DNA of 22,970 bases from JBKDZR01 sp047971485 (GTDB lineage: Bacteria > Pseudomonadota > Alphaproteobacteria > Rhodobacterales > Rhodobacteraceae): the NCBI GenBank assembly GCA_047971485.1, contig JBKDZR010000118.1, positions 1 through 22,970 of the forward strand, read 5' to 3'. The position numbers and the translations under genes were made by a program. The notes beneath the pieces were generated by a model, which had not been told where the DNA came from, did not search any database, and worked only from the letters and a program-made list of their open reading frames with translations. Of this stretch, positions 15,813-22,035 are shown piece by piece (the stretch's first letter is position 1; every line of letters starts with the position of its first letter).

Positions 15813-16103
15813 ATGCCCCCAGCCCTGCCCCTTCTTCTTTTCGCCGCCTTGGCCGGCTGCGGCATGTTCGGCGGCCGAGGCGGGGAAGGCGTGCCCCTGT
15901 CGCGCAACGACATGCACCAAACCTGTATCGACGCCGCCACACAGGCCTATGCCATCCCCCGTACCGATGTGCTGGTCTTTGAACCGCGCCCCAGCCAAAG
16001 TGGCTTTGCCGCCCCCGGACAGGCCGCCCTGCGCGATGGCACTGTCGCCCGCTTCCAATGCCGGTTCACCGGTAACGGAGCCTATAGTGGCCTCTCCGCC
16101 TGA
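15813..16103 (+). CDS. Small lipoprotein of unknown function
   Basis: A 96-residue protein with a lipoprotein signal peptide: hydrophobic core followed by the lipobox LAGC, so the mature protein would begin at lipidated C16. The mature part contains two further cysteines, in HQTCIDAATQAYAIP and ARFQCRFTG, which may form a disulfide. No catalytic motif is visible. GGAG lies 8 bases before the ATG. It is followed 29 bases later by another lipoprotein on the same strand. The predicted site is the periplasmic face of the inner or outer membrane. Confidence 0.75.
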   Translation: MPPALPLLLFAALAGCGMFGGRGGEGVPLSRNDMHQTCIDAATQAYAIPRTDVLVFEPRPSQSGFAAPGQAALRDGTVARFQCRFTGNGAYSGLSA

Positions 16104-16132
16104 TCCTTGCCACCGCAACCCACAGGAATCCC

Positions 16133-16522
16133 ATGCAGCGCTTTGTCCTAACTGCCACTCTTCTTGTCCTCGCCGCCTGTTCGCCCGGGCCAATGACCCT
16201 GGAAAAACTGGCCGGTCCCAGCAATATCGCGGCCATCGACGCGGCGGCGGCCTGCAACATGGACCGTGCTCTGCTGCTCAGTTCCGGCGACATGACCAGC
16301 GCTGATCGGCCCCGGCGCCTGATGGCCCATTTCACCACCGCAGCAATCTATTCCGACCAGGGCCGGCAAACCGAGGCCCGGCGCCTGATCGAAGAGGCCG
16401 CCGCCGACCCCGATCTGAACCCCGGCGCCCAGCCAGTCACCAGTTTCGACGATCCGGCCGAAGCGTTGCTGCAGGCGATCCAGGACAAGCGTGAAGCCCT
16501 GACCGGCAAGCGCGCCTGCTGA
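16133..16522 (+). CDS. Lipoprotein of unknown function
   Basis: A 129-residue protein with a clear lipoprotein signal: MQRFVLTATLLVLAAC, lipobox LAAC with C16. The mature part is helical in character and carries a segment like a single TPR-type hairpin (FTTAAIYSDQGRQTEARRLIEEAAADP), followed by a proline-rich break and a C-terminal cysteine as last residue. AGGA precedes the ATG by 6 bases. I do not recognise a named family. It may be co-transcribed with the lipoprotein upstream. Confidence 0.78.
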   Translation: MQRFVLTATLLVLAACSPGPMTLEKLAGPSNIAAIDAAAACNMDRALLLSSGDMTSADRPRRLMAHFTTAAIYSDQGRQTEARRLIEEAAADPDLNPGAQPVTSFDDPAEALLQAIQDKREALTGKRAC

Positions 16523-16586
16523 CAGCCCCGCCCACATCCGGGACCGACCGCTTGACCTGCGCCGGTTCCGGGGGCATTGCGGCGCC

Positions 16587-16925
16587 ATGCTGATCTACAA
16601 GATATTCCGCGCCGGTGAATGGGCCGATCTGCAGCGAACCGGCGAAAGCGCCGGAGCGCCGGTCGATCTGTCCGACGGGTTCATCCATTTCTCCACCGCC
16701 GGTCAGGTGGCCGAGACTGCCGCACGCCATTTCGCCGAAACCGACGGGCTGATGCTGGCCGCAGTTGAGACCGCCGCCCTGGGCCCGGCCTTGCGCTGGG
16801 AACCTTCACGCGGCGGCGCCCTCTTTCCTCATCTCTACCGGCCCTTGCGCCGGGATGAGGTGACCTGGGTTCAGCCCTTGTCCCTTGCCGGCGGGCAACA
16901 TGTTTTTCCAAAGGATATGCAATGA
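16587..16925 (+). CDS. DUF952 family protein
   Basis: A 112-residue cytoplasmic protein. It has the DUF952 features in order: an N-terminal YKI(F) strand, LSDGFIHFSTAGQVAETAARHF, LMLAAVETAALGPALRWEPSRGG, then LFPHLYRPLRRDEV. The family is thought to have a fold related to ADP-ribosyltransferase-like proteins, but no activity is established. Its stop codon overlaps the pyrD start as ATGA, so the two are probably translated together. Confidence 0.88.
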   Translation: MLIYKIFRAGEWADLQRTGESAGAPVDLSDGFIHFSTAGQVAETAARHFAETDGLMLAAVETAALGPALRWEPSRGGALFPHLYRPLRRDEVTWVQPLSLAGGQHVFPKDMQ

Positions 16926-17992
16926 CCATCGCCCTGGCAGAACGGCTGGCGCTGGCGGCCATGCGCCGGCTGGATCCCGAGACCGCCCATGATCTGGCCC
17001 ACAGGGGCATGCGCGCCGGCCTGACAGGCGGCACCGGGCCGATCACCTCGGCGCGGCTGAAAACGGATCTGGCCGGGTTGGCCTTGCCAAATCCCATCGG
17101 GCTGGCCGCTGGGCTGGACAAGGATTGCACCGCACTGGTGCCCCTCTCGCGGGCCGGCTTTGGCTGGCTTGAGGTCGGGGCCGTGACCCCGCGGGCCCAG
17201 CCCGGCAACCCCAAGCCGCGCCTCTTTCGCCTGCGCGAGGACCGCGCCATCATCAACCGCTTCGGGTTCAACAATGCCGGGATGGACCAGGCCGCCGACC
17301 GACTGGCGGATCGGCCGCGCCTGGTGCCGGTGGGTCTGAATCTGGGGGCCAACAAGGATAGCAGCGATCGCGCGGCCGATTACGCCGCCGTCTTCGCCCG
17401 CTGCGCCCCCTTCGTCGATTTCGTCACAGTCAATGTCTCGTCGCCCAACACAGCCGGATTGCGTGACCTGCAAGGGCGCGAGGCGCTGAACCGGGTGCTT
17501 GAGGGCGTCCTGAACACACGCGCCGGAACCGGCGCGGCGGTGCCCGTCTTCCTGAAGATCGCTCCCGATCTGGACCGTGCGGGCCTGGCGGATATCGCCA
17601 CTGTCGCCGAGGCCGCCGGGATCGACGCGATCATCGCCACCAACACCATGCTGGCCCGTCCGGCAACGCTGAAAAGCCGCCACGCGCCCGAGGCCGGCGG
17701 CCTGTCGGGTACGCCACTGTTTATCCCCTCAACCCGGGTTCTCGCGCGCCTGTCAGATCTGACCGGCGGGCGGATCCCATTGGTCGGGGTGGGCGGCATC
17801 GCCAGTGGCGCTGACGCTTATGCCAAGATCCGTGCCGGGGCCAGTGCGGTCCAGCTGTATTCCGCGCTGGTCTATGGCGGGCTGTCGCTGGTCACCCGGA
17901 TCGCCCGCGATCTGGACCGGCTGCTGATCCGCGATGGCTTCCAGACCGTGGCCGAAGCCGTGGGCACCGGGCGAAACGACTGGCTGGACTGA
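16922..17992 (+). CDS. pyrD: Dihydroorotate dehydrogenase (quinone), class 2
   Basis: Oxidises dihydroorotate to orotate in pyrimidine synthesis, passing electrons to quinone at the inner membrane. The 356 residues include the N-terminal membrane-associating helices of class 2 enzymes (LAERLALAAMRRLDPETAHDLAHR). They also carry NPIGLAAGLDKD (57-68), FGWLEVGAVTP, NRFGFNNAGMD, NVSSPNTAGLR with catalytic S174, and the FMN phosphate-binding GVGGIASG and AVQLYSALVYGG stretches. The use of serine, not cysteine, as catalytic base also marks class 2. It overlaps the DUF952 gene and converges on the MATE gene with only 10 bases between the stop codons. Confidence 0.97.
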   Translation: MTIALAERLALAAMRRLDPETAHDLAHRGMRAGLTGGTGPITSARLKTDLAGLALPNPIGLAAGLDKDCTALVPLSRAGFGWLEVGAVTPRAQPGNPKPRLFRLREDRAIINRFGFNNAGMDQAADRLADRPRLVPVGLNLGANKDSSDRAADYAAVFARCAPFVDFVTVNVSSPNTAGLRDLQGREALNRVLEGVLNTRAGTGAAVPVFLKIAPDLDRAGLADIATVAEAAGIDAIIATNTMLARPATLKSRHAPEAGGLSGTPLFIPSTRVLARLSDLTGGRIPLVGVGGIASGADAYAKIRAGASAVQLYSALVYGGLSLVTRIARDLDRLLIRDGFQTVAEAVGTGRNDWLD

Positions 17993-17995
17993 CGA

Positions 17996-18029
17996 CCGGC
18001 GCTCAGCCCGCCTGACGTTCCAGCGCCGG
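17996..18029. terminator. Hairpin at the pyrD/MATE convergent junction
   Basis: CCGGCGCT (17996-18003) and AGCGCCGG (18022-18029) form a perfect 8-bp inverted repeat with an 18-base loop. It begins in the 10-base gap between the two stop codons and extends into the end of the MATE gene. There is no T-tract on either side, so it is at best a pausing or Rho-assisted element. Confidence 0.35.
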
Positions 18030-19331
18030 ATAACGCAAGGCCAAGGTCACCCCCCGCGCCACGTAGCTGATCAGAAAGGCTGCCCACAGGCCATGGGCGC
18101 CAAAGGCCGGCACCAGAACGACCACACCCAGCCCATAGACCAGCACCGACAGGGCCGCCATGTTGCGCATGTCCACCGTGCGCGTCGCCCCGATGAACAC
18201 CCCGTCCAGCATCCAGGCACCGACCCCCAGTACCGGCACGGCCACCATCCAGGGCAGGAAATCACGGGCAGCGATGCGCACATCCGGCGCCACGGTCATC
18301 AGGTCGATGATCCCCCCGCCAAAGGCGGCAAAGACCAGCGACAAAAGCACCCCGATTCCCAGCCCCCACTGACCGGTCAGCACAACCGAGCGCCGCAGGC
18401 TGGCCCGGGCCCGGGCCCCCATTGCCTGGCCCACCAACGCTTCGGCGGCAAAGGCAAAGCCATCCAGCGCAAAGGCGGTGACGCTGACGAATTGCAGCAG
18501 CACTTGGTTCGCCGCCAGGGTCACATCGCCGAAATCCGCGCTCAGGAAGGTAAAGGACACCATCACACACAGCAGCAGCAAGGTGCGGATCAGGATATCC
18601 CCATTCACCGCTGCCATGCGGATCAGCCGCTTGCGGTTGGCAATCTGTGCCCAGGCCCGGGCTGCCGGGCTGCGCAGCACGTCACGGCAGAACCACAGGG
18701 CCAGAACCAGCCCGCCCCATTCAGCCGCAAAGGTCGCCAACCCGACACCATGTACCCCCCAACCAAGGCCCAGAACAAACCACAGATCCAGCAGGATGTT
18801 CACCCCGTTCATCGCCACCTGCAGGGCCAGGACGGCGCGGGTGCGCTCTAACGCGATCAGCCAGCCGGTGATCGCGTAGATGGCAATCGCCGCCGGGGCC
18901 GACCAGATGCGGATCGCCATATAGCTACGGGCCAAGGCCTCGACCTCGGGGGATCCCGGCGCAACCCGCAACGCTGCGGCAAAGAGCAACGGTTGCAGCA
19001 GGATAAGGGCCATCCCGGCCGCCAGGCCGATGATCAGCCCGCGCACCAGCAGGGCCGTCACCTCCTCGGCATCGTCGCCGCCCTGGGCCTGCGCCGTCAT
19101 CCCCGACGTACCCATCCGCAAAAAGCCGAACAGCCAGTAGATCGCCGTCACGATGCTGCTGCCCAGCCCGACCGCCCCGATCGGTGCCGCCAGGCCCATC
19201 TGACCGACAACCCCGGTATCGACCACCCCCAGGATCGGCACCGTGGCGTTGGACAGGACGATCGGCCCGGCGATGGCAAGAACCCGGCGATGGGTCAGGG
19301 GAACGCTGGCGCTGCGTCCCTCAGACATCAT
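18003..19331 (-). CDS. MATE-family multidrug/toxin exporter (DinF-like)
   Basis: A 442-residue membrane protein with about 12 hydrophobic helices in two similar halves, typical of MATE antiporters. The first helix region (AIAGPIVLSNATVPILGVVDTGVVGQMG) has the P and D positions typical of the DinF branch. FLRMGTSGMTAQAQG and, in the second half, LDGFAFAAEALVGQAMGA are also characteristic. Two ATGs (19331, 19328) lie inside the end of the upstream thioesterase gene, so the start is coupled to it. Substrate and coupling ion cannot be told from the sequence. Confidence 0.92.
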   Translation of the reverse strand: MMSEGRSASVPLTHRRVLAIAGPIVLSNATVPILGVVDTGVVGQMGLAAPIGAVGLGSSIVTAIYWLFGFLRMGTSGMTAQAQGGDDAEEVTALLVRGLIIGLAAGMALILLQPLLFAAALRVAPGSPEVEALARSYMAIRIWSAPAAIAIYAITGWLIALERTRAVLALQVAMNGVNILLDLWFVLGLGWGVHGVGLATFAAEWGGLVLALWFCRDVLRSPAARAWAQIANRKRLIRMAAVNGDILIRTLLLLCVMVSFTFLSADFGDVTLAANQVLLQFVSVTAFALDGFAFAAEALVGQAMGARARASLRRSVVLTGQWGLGIGVLLSLVFAAFGGGIIDLMTVAPDVRIAARDFLPWMVAVPVLGVGAWMLDGVFIGATRTVDMRNMAALSVLVYGLGVVVLVPAFGAHGLWAAFLISYVARGVTLALRYPALERQAG

Positions 19332-19833
19332 CGGCGGGCATCAGAAAATGTCCCATCGCCTGAGTAAAGGGCCGTGCGCGATTGTCCTGCCATCCCTCGA
19401 CATGGACCGAGGCATAACGCCGCCCTGACCGAACCACCCGCGCCCGGGCATAGGCATCGCGCGGCAGGCCCGCACGCAGGTAATCAACGGTGAAATCAAT
19501 GGTCTTGGGCATGCGCAGCGCCGCTGGATCGGCCAGATCCTCGGGCTGCACCGCCCCGCTTTCGATCCGCGGCCACAACATGGTCCAGCTCAGCTCGATC
19601 AGGGCCGCGACCTCCAGGAACCCGGCAATCGCCCCGCCATGCAGGGCCGGCACCGCCGCATTACCGATCAGATCATCGGTATAGGGCAACAGCGCGGTCA
19701 GTTCATCACCCCGCCGATCAAAGATGATCCCCAGCATCCGGCCGAAGGGCACCCGGCCGGACAGCGTTTCCAGCAGGGCATCGCGCCGCTGCTTGACCAC
19801 CTGAACGGGTTCGGGTTTGGGTCGGCGGCTCAT
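19321..19833 (-). CDS. PaaI-like hotdog-fold thioesterase (second of pair)
   Basis: A 170-residue protein predicted to hydrolyse acyl-CoA thioesters. The hotdog core contains LPYTDDLIGN, then LHGGAIAGFLEVAALIEL, and TIDFTVDYLRAGLPRDAYARARVVRSGRRYASVHVEGW. In the usual HGG(x)nD motif (HGG 65-67) the acidic residue is E74 rather than aspartate. AAGGA lies 7 bases before the ATG. It overlaps the upstream thioesterase as ATGA and the downstream MATE gene by about 10 bases, so all three look like one operon. Confidence 0.88.
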   Translation of the reverse strand: MSRRPKPEPVQVVKQRRDALLETLSGRVPFGRMLGIIFDRRGDELTALLPYTDDLIGNAAVPALHGGAIAGFLEVAALIELSWTMLWPRIESGAVQPEDLADPAALRMPKTIDFTVDYLRAGLPRDAYARARVVRSGRRYASVHVEGWQDNRARPFTQAMGHFLMPADDV

Positions 19834-20270
19834 GGTGCGTCCTTTCCGTCCCCGGCCATGGTAAAGGCCCCTACGGCCGTGGCGACGGGATGGGCCCGGT
19901 CATCATCCCAGGCCGTCGCATGCACGAAGGCGACACTGCGCGCGACATGGGTGCAGCGGGCCTCGGCCGTCACCGTCTGACCGGGATGGGCGGCACGCAT
20001 GTAATCAATCCGCAGATCCAGGGTAGCCGTGGCCCCCGGCGCATCCGGGCGCGACATGACAGCAGCCCCGCAGACCGTGTCCATCAGGGCCGAAACCGCG
20101 CCGCCATGCAGGACGCCGGTGGCGGGATCGCCAACCAGATCCCCGCGATAGGGCAGCGCCATGGTGACCTGCCCCGGGACAATCTTGATCATGGTCATCC
20201 CCAGGGACCGGCCATAGGGAAGATCACCGATGAATTTCTTCACCTTGTCAGGTTGCGCGTCCACGGGCAT
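19830..20270 (-). CDS. PaaI-like hotdog-fold thioesterase (first of pair)
   Basis: A 146-residue predicted acyl-CoA thioesterase. The motif LHGGAVSALMDTVCGAAV has the standard HGG (55-57) and D64. DLRIDYMRAAHPGQTVTAEARCTHVARSVAFVHATAW forms the rest of the hotdog core. The start MPVDAQPDKVKKFIGDLPYG (ATG at 20268-20270) is chosen because GGAAA precedes it and it fits family length. A longer frame up to 20438 would run through the MerR gene's control region. It is divergent from the merR gene at 20404. The pair may be a duplication that has diverged, as only short motifs are shared. Confidence 0.88.
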   Translation of the reverse strand: MPVDAQPDKVKKFIGDLPYGRSLGMTMIKIVPGQVTMALPYRGDLVGDPATGVLHGGAVSALMDTVCGAAVMSRPDAPGATATLDLRIDYMRAAHPGQTVTAEARCTHVARSVAFVHATAWDDDRAHPVATAVGAFTMAGDGKDAP

Positions 20271-20403
20271 AATACGTTTCCATACTCTTCCCCTTTTCTC
20301 TAGGCCGACTGGCGCCGGGATTCCAGCGTCCATCGCAAATTGCGCAGACCGGCCGGGCAGCGTATCCCTTCCCCGAAACCGCTGGAAAACAAAGAGGCCC
20401 AGC

Positions 20404-20781
20404 ATGTCAGCGTCCAAGGAACCGAAGCTGTCGTTCAAGGAAATGTGTGCTCGGTTTGATGTGACCCCCCGAACCTTGCGCTATTATGAATACATTGAGT
20501 TGCTGCAACCCGAGAGGAAGGGGCGCAGCCGCTTTTATACCCCGCGTGAGGTCGCCCGGATGACCCTGATCCTGCGGGGCCGGCGCTGGGGATTTTCACT
20601 GGAGGAATTGCGACAATGGCTGGAACTGTACGACCGCGAGGGCACCGAGGCCCAGCTTGCCGCCTTCGTGAAACTGGCCGATCGTCAACTGGAAACCCTG
20701 CGCCAACAGCGCGACCAGCTTGACGTGATCATCCGGGAACTGACCGATCAGCGCGATGAGAGCAGGGCAAAGCTTCGCTGA
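20404..20781 (+). CDS. MerR-family transcriptional regulator (first of pair)
   Basis: A 125-residue regulator. The N-terminal winged helix-turn-helix is visible in MCARFDVTPRTLRYYEYIELLQP, with YTPREVARMTLILRGRRWGFSLEELRQWLELYD. A C-terminal dimerisation coiled coil follows (about 80-125). There are no metal-binding cysteines, so it is unlikely to be a metal sensor. Related short MerR proteins in Rhodobacteraceae often sit by acyl-CoA metabolism genes, and this one is divergent from two thioesterases. The ATG at 20404 follows AAAGAGG; the longer frame from 20230 overlaps the divergent gene. Confidence 0.9.
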   Translation: MSASKEPKLSFKEMCARFDVTPRTLRYYEYIELLQPERKGRSRFYTPREVARMTLILRGRRWGFSLEELRQWLELYDREGTEAQLAAFVKLADRQLETLRQQRDQLDVIIRELTDQRDESRAKLR

Positions 20782-20794
20782 GACCCCAGATCAA

Positions 20795-20838
20795 AAGAAA
20801 TTTTCCCAACAAAATTTAAAATGCGGGAAACTTTTCTT
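20795..20838. promoter_or_regulatory. AT-rich inverted repeat in the gap between the merR genes
   Basis: AAGAAATTTTCCC (20795-20807) and GGGAAACTTTTCTT (20825-20838) pair with one or two mismatches across a 17-base AT-rich spacer. The stretch is much richer in A and T than its surroundings. It is either an operator for one of the MerR proteins or part of the promoter of the second one. It does not look like a terminator, having no GC-rich stem. The sequence TGCGGGAAAC occurs at 20822-20831 and again at 20923-20932. Confidence 0.4.
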
Positions 20839-20879
20839 AATCAGGCGGGATATCTCTCCTCTTATTCATCTCATTTTCA

Positions 20880-20908
20880 ACGTTTGACGTTACGTAGGAC
20901 GCTTTGAC
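20880..20908 (+). promoter_or_regulatory. TTTGAC direct repeat, candidate regulator site
   Basis: ACGTTTGAC (20880-20888) and ACGCTTTGAC (20899-20908) put two TTTGAC copies exactly 20 bases apart, about two helical turns. The sequence ACGTTACGT lies between them. It sits about 95-120 bases before the second merR gene. Some LiuR-like MerR proteins bind ACGT-rich sites, so autoregulation is possible. No clear -10 follows at 17 bases. Confidence 0.35.
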
Positions 20909-21001
20909 CATGGTGTTTGCCTTGCGGGAAACCCCTTCGGTACGCACCTGTCACACGCCAGGGTCCCTTCGCCTCGGCAGGACAAGCAAGGACGCGAAAC
21001 G

Positions 21002-21394
21002 ATGAATGACACGATGACGATCCGGCAGATGTGCGATGCGTTCGATGTCACGCCCCGTACGTTGCGCTTCTACGAGGCCAAGGAACTGCTGGCACCCATC
21101 AGGGTCGGGCAGAAACGGCTTTTCACACGACGGGATCGGGCCCGTCTCACGCTGATCCTGCGTGGCAAGCATTTCGGCTTTTCGCTGGAAGAAATCCGGC
21201 AATTGCTGGAACTCTACAAGACCAAAGGCGAAAGGGACCAGCTGCGGGCCACCTATACCGTCGCCAAGAAACATCTCGACGAGATGATCCAGAAACGGAC
21301 GGATCTGGACAGCACCATCGCCGAACTGCAACGGGAACTGGACCAGGCCAACCGCCAGCTGGGCGAAACGCCCCCACCCCATGCAGCGGAATGA
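21002..21394 (+). CDS. MerR-family transcriptional regulator (second of pair)
   Basis: A 130-residue paralogue of the preceding regulator. The DNA-binding part matches closely: MCDAFDVTPRTLRFYEAKELL and then ARLTLILRGKHFGFSLEEIRQLLELY. The wing residues between them differ (VGQKRLFTRRDR), so the two probably read different or partly different sites. The C-terminal part (about 78-120) is a predicted coiled coil, LDEMIQKRTDLDSTIAELQRELDQ, for dimerisation. No conserved metal-binding cysteines are present. AAGGA lies 9 bases before the ATG. It is followed by a long gap with no obvious target gene. Confidence 0.9.
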   Translation: MNDTMTIRQMCDAFDVTPRTLRFYEAKELLAPIRVGQKRLFTRRDRARLTLILRGKHFGFSLEEIRQLLELYKTKGERDQLRATYTVAKKHLDEMIQKRTDLDSTIAELQRELDQANRQLGETPPPHAAE

Positions 21395-22035
21395 CCACGG
21401 CAGCATTTCGCGCGGGGATCGCCCCGTGACATTTGCGGGCGTCGCAAGCGCCATCAACGGATCTGCTCGTCAGCCCCGATTGGTTCAGGAGCTCAGCAAG
21501 ATGGGCATGGACACTTCTGCTGCCGTACCGCCCTGACAATCCAAGGCCACAGTCGGCTTGACTTCGGTATGCCCCCCCGCTCAGCATAGCAAAATCAGAC
21601 CCACTGGTACGCTTGGTCATCCTGCGCAGCTATCATGCTGGATTCAAACAATGAATGCCGCGATTGATTTGTGCAACAAAGCCAATGGTATGGTTTGACG
21701 GGCAAGGATCCTCTGTTGGAATTTGTCCGCCAGCGCCTGTTGGCCGAGGGATCGGTGACGCCATCACACCGGGACATGGCCCTGACCCCAGGCCCTTGAC
21801 AGACCGCCATGAATGACACAGATGTCCACCCAAGGCGCTGCGCAGCCGCGTGAGCTTGCCGGTCCCACCCGGACCATCAGCGCACCATAGCCCCAGTTCC
21901 CCATCACGCAGGGTTCGCATCGCAAGACCGGATGTCAGGCTGCCGCCGGCATGCCCGGGCTTGCTCAACCCTATCGGCGCCCCCGTGCGACCGTTCATCC
22001 CGCCGTGCCTTTGGTGCGGCCCGAAAGGATAGACT
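21395..22035. other. About 640 bp without a convincing gene
   Basis: Short open frames exist on both strands, but none has a recognised motif, good start context and gene-like composition together. Visible items are a run of seven C at about 21571 and an IS-terminus-like sequence near 21664-21683. A TTGACA at 21796-21801 has only a poor -10 beyond it. The first part may be debris of an insertion sequence; the last 100 bases should hold the helicase promoter and leader. Confidence 0.5.
21664..21683 (-). mobile_element. Possible IS5-type terminal repeat remnant
   Basis: On the minus strand this reads GGCTTTGTTGCACAAATCAA. That resembles the GGCTTTGTTG-type outer ends of many IS5-family (IS903-like) elements. 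No second copy of the repeat and no transposase are visible, so this would be a solitary end or decayed remnant. The identification rests on remembered end sequences. Confidence 0.4.

Noticed and set aside
14668..15942. A 424-codon open frame on the minus strand opposite dctM
   Set aside because: It covers the motif-rich dctM gene. Its product is dominated by R, G, Q and D without structure and it lacks a plausible ribosome site.
20230..20403. An N-terminal extension of the first MerR protein
   Set aside because: It overlaps the start of the divergent thioesterase and adds residues before the conserved MerR start. The ATG at 20404 has a good AAAGAGG site.
21147..21620. A 157-codon minus-strand frame (MTKRTSGSDFAML...) near the IS-like end
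   Set aside because: It runs into the second merR gene for half its length and has no transposase motif that I recognise. The first 60 codons might be IS debris, but this cannot be supported.
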